A stretch of 64,000 bases of DNA. Source: Pseudomonadota bacterium. GTDB lineage: Bacteria; Pseudomonadota; Gammaproteobacteria; Halothiobacillales; Halothiobacillaceae. The stretch spans positions 186,001-250,000 of the forward strand of contig JAJYYE010000010.1 in NCBI GenBank assembly GCA_021801265.1. The letters are read 5' to 3'. Positions 39,970 to 49,538 of this stretch are shown here, piece after piece. The notes beneath the pieces were generated by a model. The model ran no database searches, was not told the origin of the DNA, and saw only the letters and a list, made by a program, of their open reading frames with translations. The position numbers and the translations under genes are program-made. Each line of letters begins with the position of its first letter. Position 1 is the first letter of the stretch.

Positions 39970-41169
39970 TTAATCCGTGACTTGCTCAGCGTTCTCGGCC
40001 AGCCAACCCCGCACCAGCGCAACCAATTTAGCCACAAGCTCCTCGGCTTGTTCATTGGTCAGTATCAGGGGGGGGAGCAATCGAATCACCGAACCTGCGG
40101 TCACATTGATGAGCAAACCATGATCCAGCGCCCGTCGCACCAATTCACCACAGGGGCGATCCAACACCACACCGATCAATAAGCCCAATCCACGCACCTC
40201 AATGATGGCAGGTTCGGACTCAAAACCGGCCATCAATCCATGGCGAATCTGCTCACTTAATGCCGTGGCGCGCTCAAGCAATCCATCGCGCTCAATCACA
40301 TGAAGCACGGTGTGGCCCACCCGACAAACCAGCGGATTTCCACCAAACGTCGTGCCATGGTTACCGGGCCCAAACAACTTCGCTGCCTTACCCGCACCTA
40401 CGCTGGCACCAATCGGCACACCATTACCCAACCCCTTCGCCAAACTCATCACATCAGGAAGTAGGCCGTCTTCGTGTTGAAAGCCAAACCAGCGTCCCGT
40501 GCGGCCAATGCCTGTCTGCACTTCATCGACCATCATCAACCAATCGTGCTGATCGCACAGCGCACGAATACCCCGCAAAAAGCCTTTTGGCGCCGGGCGC
40601 ACGCCGCCCTCACCTTGCACGGGTTCAACCAGCACCGCCACGATATTGTCGTGCTGCCCGGCCAAGCGTTCGATCGCAGCCAAATCGCCATAGGGTACGC
40701 GCAAGAAGCCGCCCACCAACGGCTCAAAACCTTTCTGGATGGCCGGGCTGCCGGTCGCGGCCAGTGTGGCCAAAGTTCGGCCATGAAAACTGGTTTCCAT
40801 CACGATAATGTGGGGATCTTCGACTTTTTTATTGTGCGCGAACAGCCGCGCCAACTTGATGGCGGCCTCGTTTGCCTCAGCGCCGGAATTGCAAAAAAAC
40901 ACCGATTCCATGCCCGAGACCTCTGCCAGCCGGTCGGCCAGTTTAGCCTGCCATTCAATGCCATACACGTTTGAAGTGTGAATCAAGGTTTTCGCCTGTT
41001 CGCAAATCGCTTCGCTAATATCGGAATGAGCATGTCCCAAACCCGTCACGGCGATACCACTGAGTGCGTCTAAATACTCACGCCCTGCCTCATCCCACAA
41101 ACGCGCACCCTCACCGCGCACAAACGTGACGGGTTGCCGATTGTAGGTGGGCATTAAATGGCTGTTCAT
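39970..41169 (-). CDS. argD: Acetylornithine aminotransferase
   Basis: A 399-aa PLP class III aminotransferase acting in arginine synthesis, possibly also as the succinyldiaminopimelate aminotransferase in lysine synthesis. The PLP lysine is in [14 protein letters not shown], and [18 protein letters not shown], the [13 protein letters not shown] loop and [11 protein letters not shown] are intact. It is the first gene of argD-argF-argA-rsmJ. Confidence 0.95.
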   Translation of the reverse strand: MNSHLMPTYNRQPVTFVRGEGARLWDEAGREYLDALSGIAVTGLGHAHSDISEAICEQAKTLIHTSNVYGIEWQAKLADRLAEVSGMESVFFCNSGAEANEAAIKLARLFAHNKKVEDPHIIVMETSFHGRTLATLAATGSPAIQKGFEPLVGGFLRVPYGDLAAIERLAGQHDNIVAVLVEPVQGEGGVRPAPKGFLRGIRALCDQHDWLMMVDEVQTGIGRTGRWFGFQHEDGLLPDVMSLAKGLGNGVPIGASVGAGKAAKLFGPGNHGTTFGGNPLVCRVGHTVLHVIERDGLLERATALSEQIRHGLMAGFESEPAIIEVRGLGLLIGVVLDRPCGELVRRALDHGLLINVTAGSVIRLLPPLILTNEQAEELVAKLVALVRGWLAENAEQVTD

Positions 41170-41411
41170 GGCGAGTCACTCCTGACCAGAGAATAAACAA
41201 TAAAAAATTGAAACGATAACAATCAACAGGTAAAACAGATAAAGGGGATTGAGTCCCCTTTGATCGAGCTTATCACAAAACCGGATTTCCGCGGTGCGGA
41301 GGGGCGGGGGTTTCCTGCGCGCCGATGATTCTGACATCATCCTGCTAAACTGTAGCGGCCTAGCGCACTGCGTTGATCTGTTTTTCCCGAAAATTTCAAG
41401 GAACATTCCTC
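41170..41411. other. Divergent gap argD/ubiG with a strong hairpin
   Basis: A perfect 8-bp hairpin (AAAGGGGA/TCCCCTTT, 41241-41261, 5-nt loop) lies in the argD leader; on the minus strand it is followed by a T-rich stretch, so an attenuator or a fortuitous terminator is possible. No clear ArgR box is seen. Confidence 0.4.
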
Positions 41412-42131
41412 ATGTCCCGCTTGCCCGAATCCAGTGCTCGTGCCGATGAGCTATTAAAATTCAACCAGTTGGCCGATCAATGGTGGGATGAGCATGGCGC
41501 GTTCGCAGCCCTGCATGCCATCAACCCCTTGCGGCTGGCCTTTATCACCCAACATGCCGATGTTCATGCTTGCCGCATGCTGGATGTCGGCTGTGGCGGC
41601 GGAATATTGAGTGAAGCATTGGCGGAAGCAGGTGCGCAAGTCACCGCATTGGATCTCGCGGCCGATACGCTGGATGCCGCGCGGCATCATGCCGAAACTC
41701 AGGGCCTGGAAATTGAGTACCGCTTGGCCGATATTTTGGCCTTCGCCGATGAGCACCCGGCCGAATTCGATCACATCACCTGTATGGAAATGCTGGAACA
41801 TGTTGATGAACCCGCCCGTATCGTGCAAGCCCTCGCCAAGGCGGTCAAACCCGGTGGCTGGGTATTTTTATCCACCCTCAATCGCAATCCGAAATCTTGG
41901 TTACTCGGCATTGTGGCGGCGGAATATCTGTTGAAACTTGTGCCGCCTGGCACCCATGAACACAAACGGTTCATCCAACCCGCCGAATTGGCGCGGATGG
42001 CACGACAAGCGGGACTCACGCCGATTGCGTTTTGCGGCATCACCTACAACCCCCTCACCCAAAGCTATGCGCTCAACCCCCGCGATCTGGATGTGAACTA
42101 CCTACTGGCCTGTCGTCGCGATGCGGCATAA
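41412..42131 (+). CDS. ubiG: Ubiquinone 3-O-methyltransferase UbiG
   Basis: A 239-aa SAM methyltransferase carrying out both O-methylations of ubiquinone synthesis. The family start NQLADQWWDEHGAF, the SAM motif MLDVGCGGGILSEALA at about 57-72 and the PPGTHEHKRFI segment are present. The ATG at 41412 has AAGGAA 9 nt upstream. The 3' end overlaps the next gene by 11 nt. Confidence 0.96.
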   Translation: MSRLPESSARADELLKFNQLADQWWDEHGAFAALHAINPLRLAFITQHADVHACRMLDVGCGGGILSEALAEAGAQVTALDLAADTLDAARHHAETQGLEIEYRLADILAFADEHPAEFDHITCMEMLEHVDEPARIVQALAKAVKPGGWVFLSTLNRNPKSWLLGIVAAEYLLKLVPPGTHEHKRFIQPAELARMARQAGLTPIAFCGITYNPLTQSYALNPRDLDVNYLLACRRDAA

Positions 42132-42813
42132 TCCACGCGGGATTTTATTCGATCTGGACGGCACCCTGATCGACACCGCCCCCGACATGGCCCTCGCCCT
42201 CAATCGGCTACGGCTGGAATGCAATCTCGCACCCTTGCCGTTTGAGCACATCCGTCCACATGTATCCAACGGTGCGCGCGGCCTGCTGGAAATTGGTTTC
42301 GGCCTAAGCCCGGGACACACCGGATTCGAACATCTCCGCGATCGATTCCTACAACTTTACCGCCAAGATATTGCCAACGCTTCAGGCCTATTCGCCGGAT
42401 TTCCCTCAGTTTTAAACGCGCTCACCGAACGCGGCTTAACCTGGGGCATCGTGACCAACAAACCGGGTTTTCTCACACGGCTGCTGCTGCAAGAACTGAA
42501 TATTACCGCGCCAGTCGTGGTAGCGGGCGATGATCTACCCCGCCGAAAACCCTTCCCTGATCAGCTCATCTATGCAGCGGGCCGCTTGCGCTTGCGCCCG
42601 CAAGAACTCATCTATGTTGGCGATCACGAGCGCGATATTCAGGCCAGCCACGCCGCATACATGCCATCAGCGGCGGCGCGTTGGGGCTACCTGGATGGCG
42701 AACGCCCGATTGAAGACTGGCGAGCCGATATCATCCTAGATCAACCGACCGATCTACTCACCTGGCTTGAAACCTCGACGACCTTCCCCATCCGCAGGAA
42801 TAACACCGCATGA
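42121..42813 (+). CDS. HAD phosphatase, Gph/MupP family
   Basis: A 230-aa HAD-superfamily hydrolase. The nucleophile motif FDLDGTLIDTAPD is at 10-22, motif II is TNKP, and motif IV is YVGDHERDI. It is coupled to ubiG by overlap. Two roles fit: phosphoglycolate phosphatase (Gph), or MupP, the N-acetylmuramate 6-phosphate phosphatase of peptidoglycan recycling that is encoded next to ubiG in pseudomonads. The SNGARGLLEIGFGL segment resembles the MupP cap region as I remember it, so MupP deserves consideration; sequence alone does not settle it. Confidence 0.9.
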   Translation: MRHNPRGILFDLDGTLIDTAPDMALALNRLRLECNLAPLPFEHIRPHVSNGARGLLEIGFGLSPGHTGFEHLRDRFLQLYRQDIANASGLFAGFPSVLNALTERGLTWGIVTNKPGFLTRLLLQELNITAPVVVAGDDLPRRKPFPDQLIYAAGRLRLRPQELIYVGDHERDIQASHAAYMPSAAARWGYLDGERPIEDWRADIILDQPTDLLTWLETSTTFPIRRNNTA

Positions 42814-43391
42814 CTCGCTCCGTTTTACGATTTATGTTTTGGCCGCACCCGAACCTGGCCGCGCGCTCCCCCCCCGAATCGCTAGAGCAACTCGGTGAAC
42901 TCATGACTTTTTACCGGGAGCAACTCGTCGGTTTTCGCCCAAATAACCACTCCGCACTGCGGCTAACCGACCCCACCCGAGCGGCACAAATCGACGGTTT
43001 AATCATGGCCTTGCTGTTGCTCGATGGCTTGCTGACTGCCCGCAGCGACGCACTGGCTGGCCGCCCGCTGCGTCTACCCACCGCCGAGCTCACCGAATAC
43101 AAAGTCACACCCACACACTTCACCCAGCAAACCGTCGATTTTGCCTGGCGTCGTTTGTGCGAACGGTATGTGCGTCGCAGCCGAGATTTATTGCAGGCCG
43201 CCGCTATGCTGGGCAGACCTTGGCTTTCGGGCATGCCCTACCGCCTATGCATTGCGCGGACCGAACAAGTGCTCCGAGAAATTCAGGTTGACCCGGCCGG
43301 GGCTTATCAGGGTGAAACACGCCCCAAACTCATGGCCAAACTCACCGCTGCCGCGCGGATTTTTTGGCGCACCCTGACGGGCAGAGCGTAA
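42810..43391 (+). CDS. Unknown protein co-translated with the ubiG-linked phosphatase
   Basis: A 193-aa soluble-looking protein I do not recognise. It overlaps the phosphatase gene by 4 nt (ATGA), so it belongs to the ubiG operon. It is arginine rich and mostly helical in appearance, with hydrophobic stretches MALLLLDGLL and LLQAAAMLGRPWLSG. The C-terminal half has a weak resemblance to squalene/phytoene synthase ends, which I would not use for a call. No signal peptide or metal-binding motif is seen. Confidence 0.75.
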   Translation: MTRSVLRFMFWPHPNLAARSPPESLEQLGELMTFYREQLVGFRPNNHSALRLTDPTRAAQIDGLIMALLLLDGLLTARSDALAGRPLRLPTAELTEYKVTPTHFTQQTVDFAWRRLCERYVRRSRDLLQAAAMLGRPWLSGMPYRLCIARTEQVLREIQVDPAGAYQGETRPKLMAKLTAAARIFWRTLTGRA

Positions 43392-43499
43392 AACACTACA
43401 CACGCTATACCACGCATCCAAGACGCAGAGTAGAGATACTATAGGTCAGAGGACCTTGATGACGGCTTGCTGAAATCCGGGGCGGAAAACGATGATGGC

Positions 43500-44177
43500 C
43501 TAAACCGCCGTTGATGGCGTCATCACCTTGAGCCGATCATACCAAGCGGCAAACTCCGAACTGGTGGTATTGGCAAGCCGTACGGCAGCCAGGCCATCCG
43601 TGGAGCGGAATATGCCGAACACGCTTAAATCCGCCAAATCCGGCGCATCGCCGCCGTGGAATTTCTGCCCAGCCAAGCCATCTTTTGCCCAGTGCTGCAC
43701 GGCCGCGGCCAAGCCTGCGGGCGCATCGGTGATGCCGCGTTCGCGGGCTTTTTTCTGCGAAACGCGCGACATGACCATAGCTCCGGCAAACCGCACCAAG
43801 GTGCGCTTGAACACGCCATACCCCGAAGGTTTGAGTACTTGGCCAAAGGTTTGCCACGAGGTGCCAAAATCCTTGTGAATAATCGGGGGCAGAAAATACA
43901 CCAGCGTGTTATCCACCCAAGTTCGCCACTCGGCCACAGTGTCATCAGCCGCTAAATGCACGTAGTGGTTATCGATGTGATCCATAATTACCGACGACTC
44001 GGTGATGATGTGCTCACCATCAATCAGCACGGGCACTTTTTTCAAATCCAGCGGGGCGAGTTCTTTTGAATTCATCGGGTTGACTTCAACCACAGTGTAC
44101 GGAATGTTCGCGTAATGCAATAACGCTTTGACTTTCCAGCAAAAAGGGCAGGATTCAAATTGGTAAAGGGTCATCAT
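43500..44177 (-). CDS. Glutaredoxin-like/GST-fold protein with CPFC motif
   Basis: A 225-aa protein with an N-terminal thioredoxin-fold GST domain (about 1-78), in which CPFC at about residues 10-13 is a redox-active-type motif (FESCPFCWKVKALL). The cis-proline is in KKVPVLIDGEHIITES. A C-terminal helical GST domain follows. The architecture resembles the membrane-associated prostaglandin E synthase-2-like GST group, not classical detoxifying GSTs. The start is ATG at 44177, with GGAG about 10 nt upstream; the frame is open to 44237 without conserved sequence. Substrate unknown. Confidence 0.87.
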   Translation of the reverse strand: MMTLYQFESCPFCWKVKALLHYANIPYTVVEVNPMNSKELAPLDLKKVPVLIDGEHIITESSVIMDHIDNHYVHLAADDTVAEWRTWVDNTLVYFLPPIIHKDFGTSWQTFGQVLKPSGYGVFKRTLVRFAGAMVMSRVSQKKARERGITDAPAGLAAAVQHWAKDGLAGQKFHGGDAPDLADLSVFGIFRSTDGLAAVRLANTTSSEFAAWYDRLKVMTPSTAV

Positions 44178-44327
44178 AACTTTAAAACTCCGCCGTCTAA
44201 ATCTTAAAAAGTGTTCCGTATGAATCTCGGGAGGCAAACTTAATCCCGATAACCCAGCAGAATTTATCGCTCCGCGTGAGCGCGGCAGTGTTGTAAACTA
44301 CACGACAAATTTCATTTGTGCGCCATC

Positions 44328-45407
44328 ATGACCCAAACAAACCCCAATCCCAAAACATCTGCCTCGAATACCCCCGATAACACCCCGCTTACCTACCGCG
44401 ATGCGGGTGTGGATATCGATGCCGGCGAGGCATTAATCGAGTGTATTAAACCGGCCGTGAAACGTACCCATCGCCCCGGGGTGATTGGCGGCTTGGGCGG
44501 CTTTGGTGGCTTGTTCGCATTGGGTAATCAATACAAAGACCCGATTTTAGTCTCTGGCACCGATGGGGTGGGTACCAAATTGCGTTTGGCGATTGATTGG
44601 GATCGCCATGATCATATCGGCATTGATTTGGTCGCCATGTGCGTGAACGATATTGTCGTCACCGGTGCGGAGCCTTTGTTTTTCCTGGATTATTACGCCA
44701 CCAGCCAACTGGATGTGCCTACCGCGACCCGTGTGATCAATGGGATTGCGGCCGGTTGCGAACTGGCCGGTTGTGCGCTGATTGGCGGCGAAACCGCTGA
44801 AATGCCGAGTATGTACCATCCCGGTGATTACGATTTGGCGGGTTTTGCGGTGGGCGTGGTCGAGCGCGCCGAGATGATCGACGGCAGCCTTGTGGTGGCG
44901 GGCGATGTTTTGATTGGCTTGGCGTCATCGGGGCCGCATTCCAACGGCTATTCGCTGATTCGCAAAATCATCGAACGTGCCCAACCCGACCTGAATGCCC
45001 CGATGGCCGATGGCCACAGCCTCGCTGAGCATGTGTTGGCACCAACCCGCATTTACACCAAAACCATTCTGGAATTGCGTAAAAAGGTGCGTGTCCACGC
45101 GTTAAGCCACATCACTGGCGGCGGCTTAACCGATAACTTACCCCGGGTGTACGGCGATGAGTTAACCGCAGCGGTTGATTTATCCAGTTGGCAGCGCCCC
45201 GAAATTTTCGACTGGCTGGCCGCGCAGGGCAACGTGGCACAGCACGAAATGCTCCGCACGTTCAACAACGGCGTCGGCATGGTAGTTGTAGTGGCCGCCA
45301 CCGATACCGATGCGTGCCTCGCAGCCCTCACCGTCCAAGGCGAAAAACCATGGGTGCTGGGCGAAATGATCGAGCGCGGCACGCAAACACCGGTTGTGTA
45401 CCGTTAA
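44328..45407 (+). CDS. purM: Phosphoribosylformylglycinamidine cyclo-ligase
   Basis: A 359-aa AIR synthetase of purine synthesis. Family segments [48 protein letters not shown] and [13 protein letters not shown] are all intact. The ATG at 44328 is chosen; a TTG at 44316 adds only four residues. It precedes purN by 12 nt, the standard pair. Confidence 0.97.
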   Translation: MTQTNPNPKTSASNTPDNTPLTYRDAGVDIDAGEALIECIKPAVKRTHRPGVIGGLGGFGGLFALGNQYKDPILVSGTDGVGTKLRLAIDWDRHDHIGIDLVAMCVNDIVVTGAEPLFFLDYYATSQLDVPTATRVINGIAAGCELAGCALIGGETAEMPSMYHPGDYDLAGFAVGVVERAEMIDGSLVVAGDVLIGLASSGPHSNGYSLIRKIIERAQPDLNAPMADGHSLAEHVLAPTRIYTKTILELRKKVRVHALSHITGGGLTDNLPRVYGDELTAAVDLSSWQRPEIFDWLAAQGNVAQHEMLRTFNNGVGMVVVVAATDTDACLAALTVQGEKPWVLGEMIERGTQTPVVYR

Positions 45408-45419
45408 CTCATCGACGCG

Positions 45420-46085
45420 TTGATAACCACCACCACCGCTCAGCGCGCGCGGGTCTGCGTGCTCGTTTCCGGCAATGGCTCGAATTTGCAAGCCATGATT
45501 GATGCTTGCGCGCGCGGCAGTGTCGCCGCCGACATTGTGCAGGTCATCAGCAATCGGCCAGACGCATTCGGCCTAGTGCGCGCGCAGAACGCAGGCATCC
45601 CCACCGCAATACTCGATCACAAAAACTTTCCCGATCGTGCTGGATTCGATACTGCATTGGCAGATTTAATCGGGCAATCCCAACCCCATTGGGTCATTTT
45701 GGCAGGGTTTATGCGAATCCTCACACCCGAATTCGTCCAGCGATTTTTGGGCAAACTCATCAATATCCACCCATCCTTGCTGCCCAAGTACCCCGGGCTG
45801 AACACCCATGCACGGGCGCTTGAGGCAGGCGATGTACAACACGGTGCGACCGTGCATTTTGTGACGCCCACCGTTGATGCGGGGCCGGTGATTATTCAGG
45901 GCGTTTTAACAATTCAACCCCATGAATCACTTGGATCTTTAAAAGCGCGCGTACATCGACTGGAACACCAGATTTATCCGGTTGCACTGGCCGCGCTGGT
46001 GGCGGGCGACGTTAAATTTGAAGACGCAAGAGCCGTGTGGGCGGATGGCGCATCGAACGATTCACCGCGCCAAATGCACACGTAA
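45420..46085 (+). CDS. purN: Phosphoribosylglycinamide formyltransferase
   Basis: A 221-aa enzyme using 10-formyl-THF to formylate GAR. The phosphate-binding loop VLVSGNGSNLQAMID is near residue 15, and the catalytic Asn/His/Asp set is in INIHPSLLPKYPG and the later VDAGPVI. The annotated start is TTG at 45420; no ATG or GTG gives the full family N-terminus, and the ribosome binding site is poor. It converges on cysM with 8 nt between stops. Confidence 0.95.
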   Translation: MITTTTAQRARVCVLVSGNGSNLQAMIDACARGSVAADIVQVISNRPDAFGLVRAQNAGIPTAILDHKNFPDRAGFDTALADLIGQSQPHWVILAGFMRILTPEFVQRFLGKLINIHPSLLPKYPGLNTHARALEAGDVQHGATVHFVTPTVDAGPVIIQGVLTIQPHESLGSLKARVHRLEHQIYPVALAALVAGDVKFEDARAVWADGASNDSPRQMHT

Positions 46086-46093
46086 CGCACCCG

Positions 46094-47020
46094 CTACCCC
46101 GCCGGGAATACGCCCGTCGATAAATACCGATCCCCACGATCACAGACAATCGACACAATCACCGCATTTTCGTTTTCAGCAGCTACCTGCAACGCGACCG
46201 CCATCGCGCCACCCGATGAAATCCCCGCCAGAATACCCTCCTCTCGAGCTAAACGGCGCGTGGTTTCCTCGGCCAATGCCTGATCGACATCGATAATGCG
46301 ATCAACCACGCTGGGGTCATAAATCTTCGGCAAATACGCCGTCGGCCAACGCCGAATACCCGGAATTTGCGCGCCATCGGCCGGTTGTACGCCAATAATT
46401 TGAATCACCGGATTTTGCTGCTTGAGAAACCTGCCCGTACCGATAATCGTGCCGGTCGTGCCCATTGATGAGACAAAATGCGTGATTTTACCTGCGGTAT
46501 CGCGCCAAATTTCGGGACCGGTGGTCGCAAAGTGCGCGGTGGGATTATCGCTGTTGCTGAACTGATCAAGCACCACCCCTTCGCCGCGCGCCGCCATTTC
46601 TTGTGCCAAATCACGGGCGCGTTCCATGCCCTGCGCTTTCGGCACCAAAATCAATTGCGCACCATACGCCGCCATCGATTGCCGCCGCTCCAGCGACATG
46701 TTGTCCGGCATGATGAGCGTCATCTTCAGCCCAATGGATGCCGCAACCATCGCCAAGGCAATACCGGTGTTGCCGGAAGTTGCCTCAATCAGGCGATCAC
46801 CTGCCGTAATTTGCCCACGAACCATCGCCTGCTGAATCATCCATAACGCGGGGCGATCTTTCACCGAACCGCCCGGATTATTCCCCTCTAATTTACCCAA
46901 AACAATATTCCCGCAGGCTGTTGCCCTGGGATCAAGTCGCCCAATCCGCACCAAAGGGGTATTGCCAATTAATTGGGCCAGGCTATTTCCCAAACTGCGT
47001 TCTAAGCCGTTAGCGTTCAT
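46094..47020 (-). CDS. cysM: Cysteine synthase B
   Basis: A 308-aa PLP enzyme making cysteine from O-acetylserine and sulfide or thiosulfate. The PLP lysine is in NNPGGSVKDRPALWM; the CysM type is indicated by KDRPA and by the QFSNSDNPTAHFATTGPEIW segment. The start is not certain: ATG at 47020 gives family length, while ATG at 47041 lies inside a direct repeat. Thiosulfate use, typical of CysM, would suit a sulfur-oxidising host, but that is speculation. Confidence 0.93.
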   Translation of the reverse strand: MNANGLERSLGNSLAQLIGNTPLVRIGRLDPRATACGNIVLGKLEGNNPGGSVKDRPALWMIQQAMVRGQITAGDRLIEATSGNTGIALAMVAASIGLKMTLIMPDNMSLERRQSMAAYGAQLILVPKAQGMERARDLAQEMAARGEGVVLDQFSNSDNPTAHFATTGPEIWRDTAGKITHFVSSMGTTGTIIGTGRFLKQQNPVIQIIGVQPADGAQIPGIRRWPTAYLPKIYDPSVVDRIIDVDQALAEETTRRLAREEGILAGISSGGAMAVALQVAAENENAVIVSIVCDRGDRYLSTGVFPAG

Positions 47021-47032
47021 GGATTTGACTCT

Positions 47033-47152
47033 AAAGTTCATGCAAAGTGGATAGATTGTCGCATGTGACCTTATTTGAATCTCCTTATTTGATTGTCCTT
47101 ATTTGAAAGTTCATGCACAGTAGCCTGATTGTCGCCTGTCACCTTATTTAAT
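47033..47152. repeat. Two direct repeats of about 48 bp with extra CCTTATTTGA motifs
   Basis: Copies at 47033-47080 and 47106-47152 are about 80 percent identical and start 73 nt apart. Both begin AAAGTTCATGCA and contain GATTGTCGC and CCTTATTT. The decamer CCTTATTTGA occurs at 47069, 47083 and 47097, with a variant at 47142. They occupy the promoter gap between divergent cysM and the phosphorelay gene, so they may be regulator binding sites or a small tandem duplication. Confidence 0.65.
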
Positions 47153-47192
47153 TGCCCTCGGCGGCTCAAAACTACATTTTTGACCCAGACTT

Positions 47193-49436
47193 ATGGCTAT
47201 GCAATTACCTCAATTCACGCCGAAGAAGCTTACGCTTAAATTGCGCTCAAAATCACCCCGCAATACGCTGAACTTATTCAAGCAACCGCCACCCATTTGG
47301 CCGTTCTTGCTCGGGTTGTTTTTAACGCCCTGGATACTGTCCGGGGTAGTGCCTTGGGTACCGGTTTTACCGGATCATCCGCTCAACACCCTAACGCCAG
47401 GGAGCTTGGCCGGTTTGAGCCTGGCTTGGCTGGGGTTGTGGATTGCCCTGGCCCTTGTGGTGCAAGGGTTCAGTCATCGCCGTCGCACTGCCCGCGTGGA
47501 CGATTTTCGTGAAGAGGGCATACCCAGCCCCCCTAAAGTGTCGGCTCAGCAAATTGCGCAAGTTAATCAGCATTGGATTACCCCACTGGGGCATATTCGA
47601 GCCGCCACCGATGCGCTGGCCGTCATCAATGAAAGCGCTCTGCTCAACGAGCGCCTCACCCCGGAACTTATTGTCATTCGAGCGGCGAATGCCCAATTAC
47701 GGCTCACGATTGAAAACGTGCTGGATTATTACGAACTCTCTTCTGACCGGCTCAATGCCACACCGCGCAAAACCGACATTCGCCTTCAAATTGAAGATGC
47801 CGTCGCCGAATGGCAAATCCCGGCGCAACATCGTGCGGGTTTAATTCAGTACATCTGTTTTCAAGACATCCCCACCCTCGTCGCCGTTGATATCCGCCTG
47901 TTGCGGCGCTTATTGGATAACCTGTTTGAAGTGCTGCTCCAACAATCCGGTATCAGCGATTGCGCGGTGACTCTATTGGTGGCAGAACACGCTGAAGAAA
48001 GCGGTTTGATGGACCCGACATCCCCCACCAACCCAACAACCTATCTTGAATTGATGATTGATGCAAAAACAGAAGAACCACTCAACGATTTAGCAAAATC
48101 GCTTAAATATCAAGGGAAAAAAATCAGCGACTCGTCGACCGAGCCCTTGTTTATGAGCCAAGAAATCACGGCATGGCTCATTCAAGCACTGACCAAAAAA
48201 CTCAGCGCCACACTTCATGTGGGTGACACGCGTCCTCATCGGCAAGGTTTTCGCCTGAGTTTCCCCGCACCCATCCTCGGCACACCCCACCCCTGGCAGC
48301 CTTGGCTTAAGGGCAAGCGGTGCACTGTGCTCACACAATCCCCGATTCATGCGCAAGCGTGGCGCGGCCATCTCTTGGCGTTTGGCTCGGAAATTGTGCT
48401 TGACCCCACGCAAGATACCCGCAACATCAACTGCCTGTTTATCGACGAAGCGAGCTGGCACAAAGCACAAACCGAACAGCCCGCCTGGTTCAGGCCCCTG
48501 ATGAACAATACCCGGATCATTGGGCTGAGTCGCCATATCTCCCTTCGCGGGCGGCCGCTGGACAGTTTTAGTTGGGCGCAGATTACACTCCCCCTATTTA
48601 TTCGTCAGCGCGCACTGCAAACCTTGCTCCCCCGAATTGCGCAGCAAAACCCGCACGGCAATCCGGCCGCAATCCAACGCGTACGACCGGTCAATTTATC
48701 GGGCATGAATCAAAATTTGCCCTCATTTGCAGGCCGAACCGCACTTGTGATTGACGATGACCGTATTTATCAAGCACATCTGGTGAATCTGCTCACACAA
48801 ATCGGCATTACCGCACTCACCGCAGCGGAGGGTAAAACTGGACTAAATAGCGCGGAACAAGCTGATTTAGACTTGATTTTGACCGACATGCACCTGCCAG
48901 ACATCCTCGGCACCGGCATCGTACGGATGCTGCGCAAACAAGAGCGGCACAAACACACCCCGATTATTGCAATTACGGCGAATATTCAAACACAGGTACA
49001 TCAGTCCCTCCTCAGCGCAGGGGCGGATATGGTATTAACCAAACCCATTTCACTCGGCGAACTCATCAATGCGACAAGCCAATTTCTACAACCCATTCAT
49101 CCCGAACTACCCGCTGATTCGGCAGGAAGCCGCCAACCCAAGCCGGATCGCGTGTTGAACACACTACTCTGCGATGAATTGCCCATCTATTATCGCAGCC
49201 TCTCTTTGCCGCACAATGATTTCACCGCGCTTCGACACATTGCCCACAAATTGCGCGGCGCGGCGGCCTGCTGTCAGGCCAAACAAATCCAAACCTATGC
49301 CGGGCAACTTGAAGACAGTTTACTGACCAGCCCCATTGACGAGGGACGCATTGCACCGCTCAAACATATTTTGCTCAAAGCGATTGAACACACACTTAAA
49401 GAGCGGGAATGTCAAACCAATGAGGTCAACCATTAA
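47193..49436 (+). CDS. Degenerate BarA-like hybrid protein (pseudokinase + REC + HPt)
   Basis: A 747-aa membrane protein. Two transmembrane segments (about 30-52 and 74-92) are followed by a HisKA-like helix region where the phospho-acceptor motif reads NQHWITPLGH, so the usual His position is Gln. The kinase ATP-binding region lacks a recognisable second Asn of the N box and the DxGxG motif. The receiver domain (about 512-630) is complete, with acidic DDD, phospho-acceptor Asp in TDMHLPD, ITAN and Lys in VLTKP. The C-terminal HPt domain (about 645-740) keeps its histidine in AHKLRGAAACC. It may therefore relay phosphate received from another kinase. A GGDEF-EAL gene follows 102 nt later. Confidence 0.87.
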   Translation: MAMQLPQFTPKKLTLKLRSKSPRNTLNLFKQPPPIWPFLLGLFLTPWILSGVVPWVPVLPDHPLNTLTPGSLAGLSLAWLGLWIALALVVQGFSHRRRTARVDDFREEGIPSPPKVSAQQIAQVNQHWITPLGHIRAATDALAVINESALLNERLTPELIVIRAANAQLRLTIENVLDYYELSSDRLNATPRKTDIRLQIEDAVAEWQIPAQHRAGLIQYICFQDIPTLVAVDIRLLRRLLDNLFEVLLQQSGISDCAVTLLVAEHAEESGLMDPTSPTNPTTYLELMIDAKTEEPLNDLAKSLKYQGKKISDSSTEPLFMSQEITAWLIQALTKKLSATLHVGDTRPHRQGFRLSFPAPILGTPHPWQPWLKGKRCTVLTQSPIHAQAWRGHLLAFGSEIVLDPTQDTRNINCLFIDEASWHKAQTEQPAWFRPLMNNTRIIGLSRHISLRGRPLDSFSWAQITLPLFIRQRALQTLLPRIAQQNPHGNPAAIQRVRPVNLSGMNQNLPSFAGRTALVIDDDRIYQAHLVNLLTQIGITALTAAEGKTGLNSAEQADLDLILTDMHLPDILGTGIVRMLRKQERHKHTPIIAITANIQTQVHQSLLSAGADMVLTKPISLGELINATSQFLQPIHPELPADSAGSRQPKPDRVLNTLLCDELPIYYRSLSLPHNDFTALRHIAHKLRGAAACCQAKQIQTYAGQLEDSLLTSPIDEGRIAPLKHILLKAIEHTLKERECQTNEVNH

Positions 49437-49538
49437 TGACACATAGGTCCGTATAAATAAACGAATACCCTCAAGCAAAAAATTAAGGGTATGCTACGGG
49501 TCAATACGTATTAATTTTCGTCAGGACATAGTTATCCC

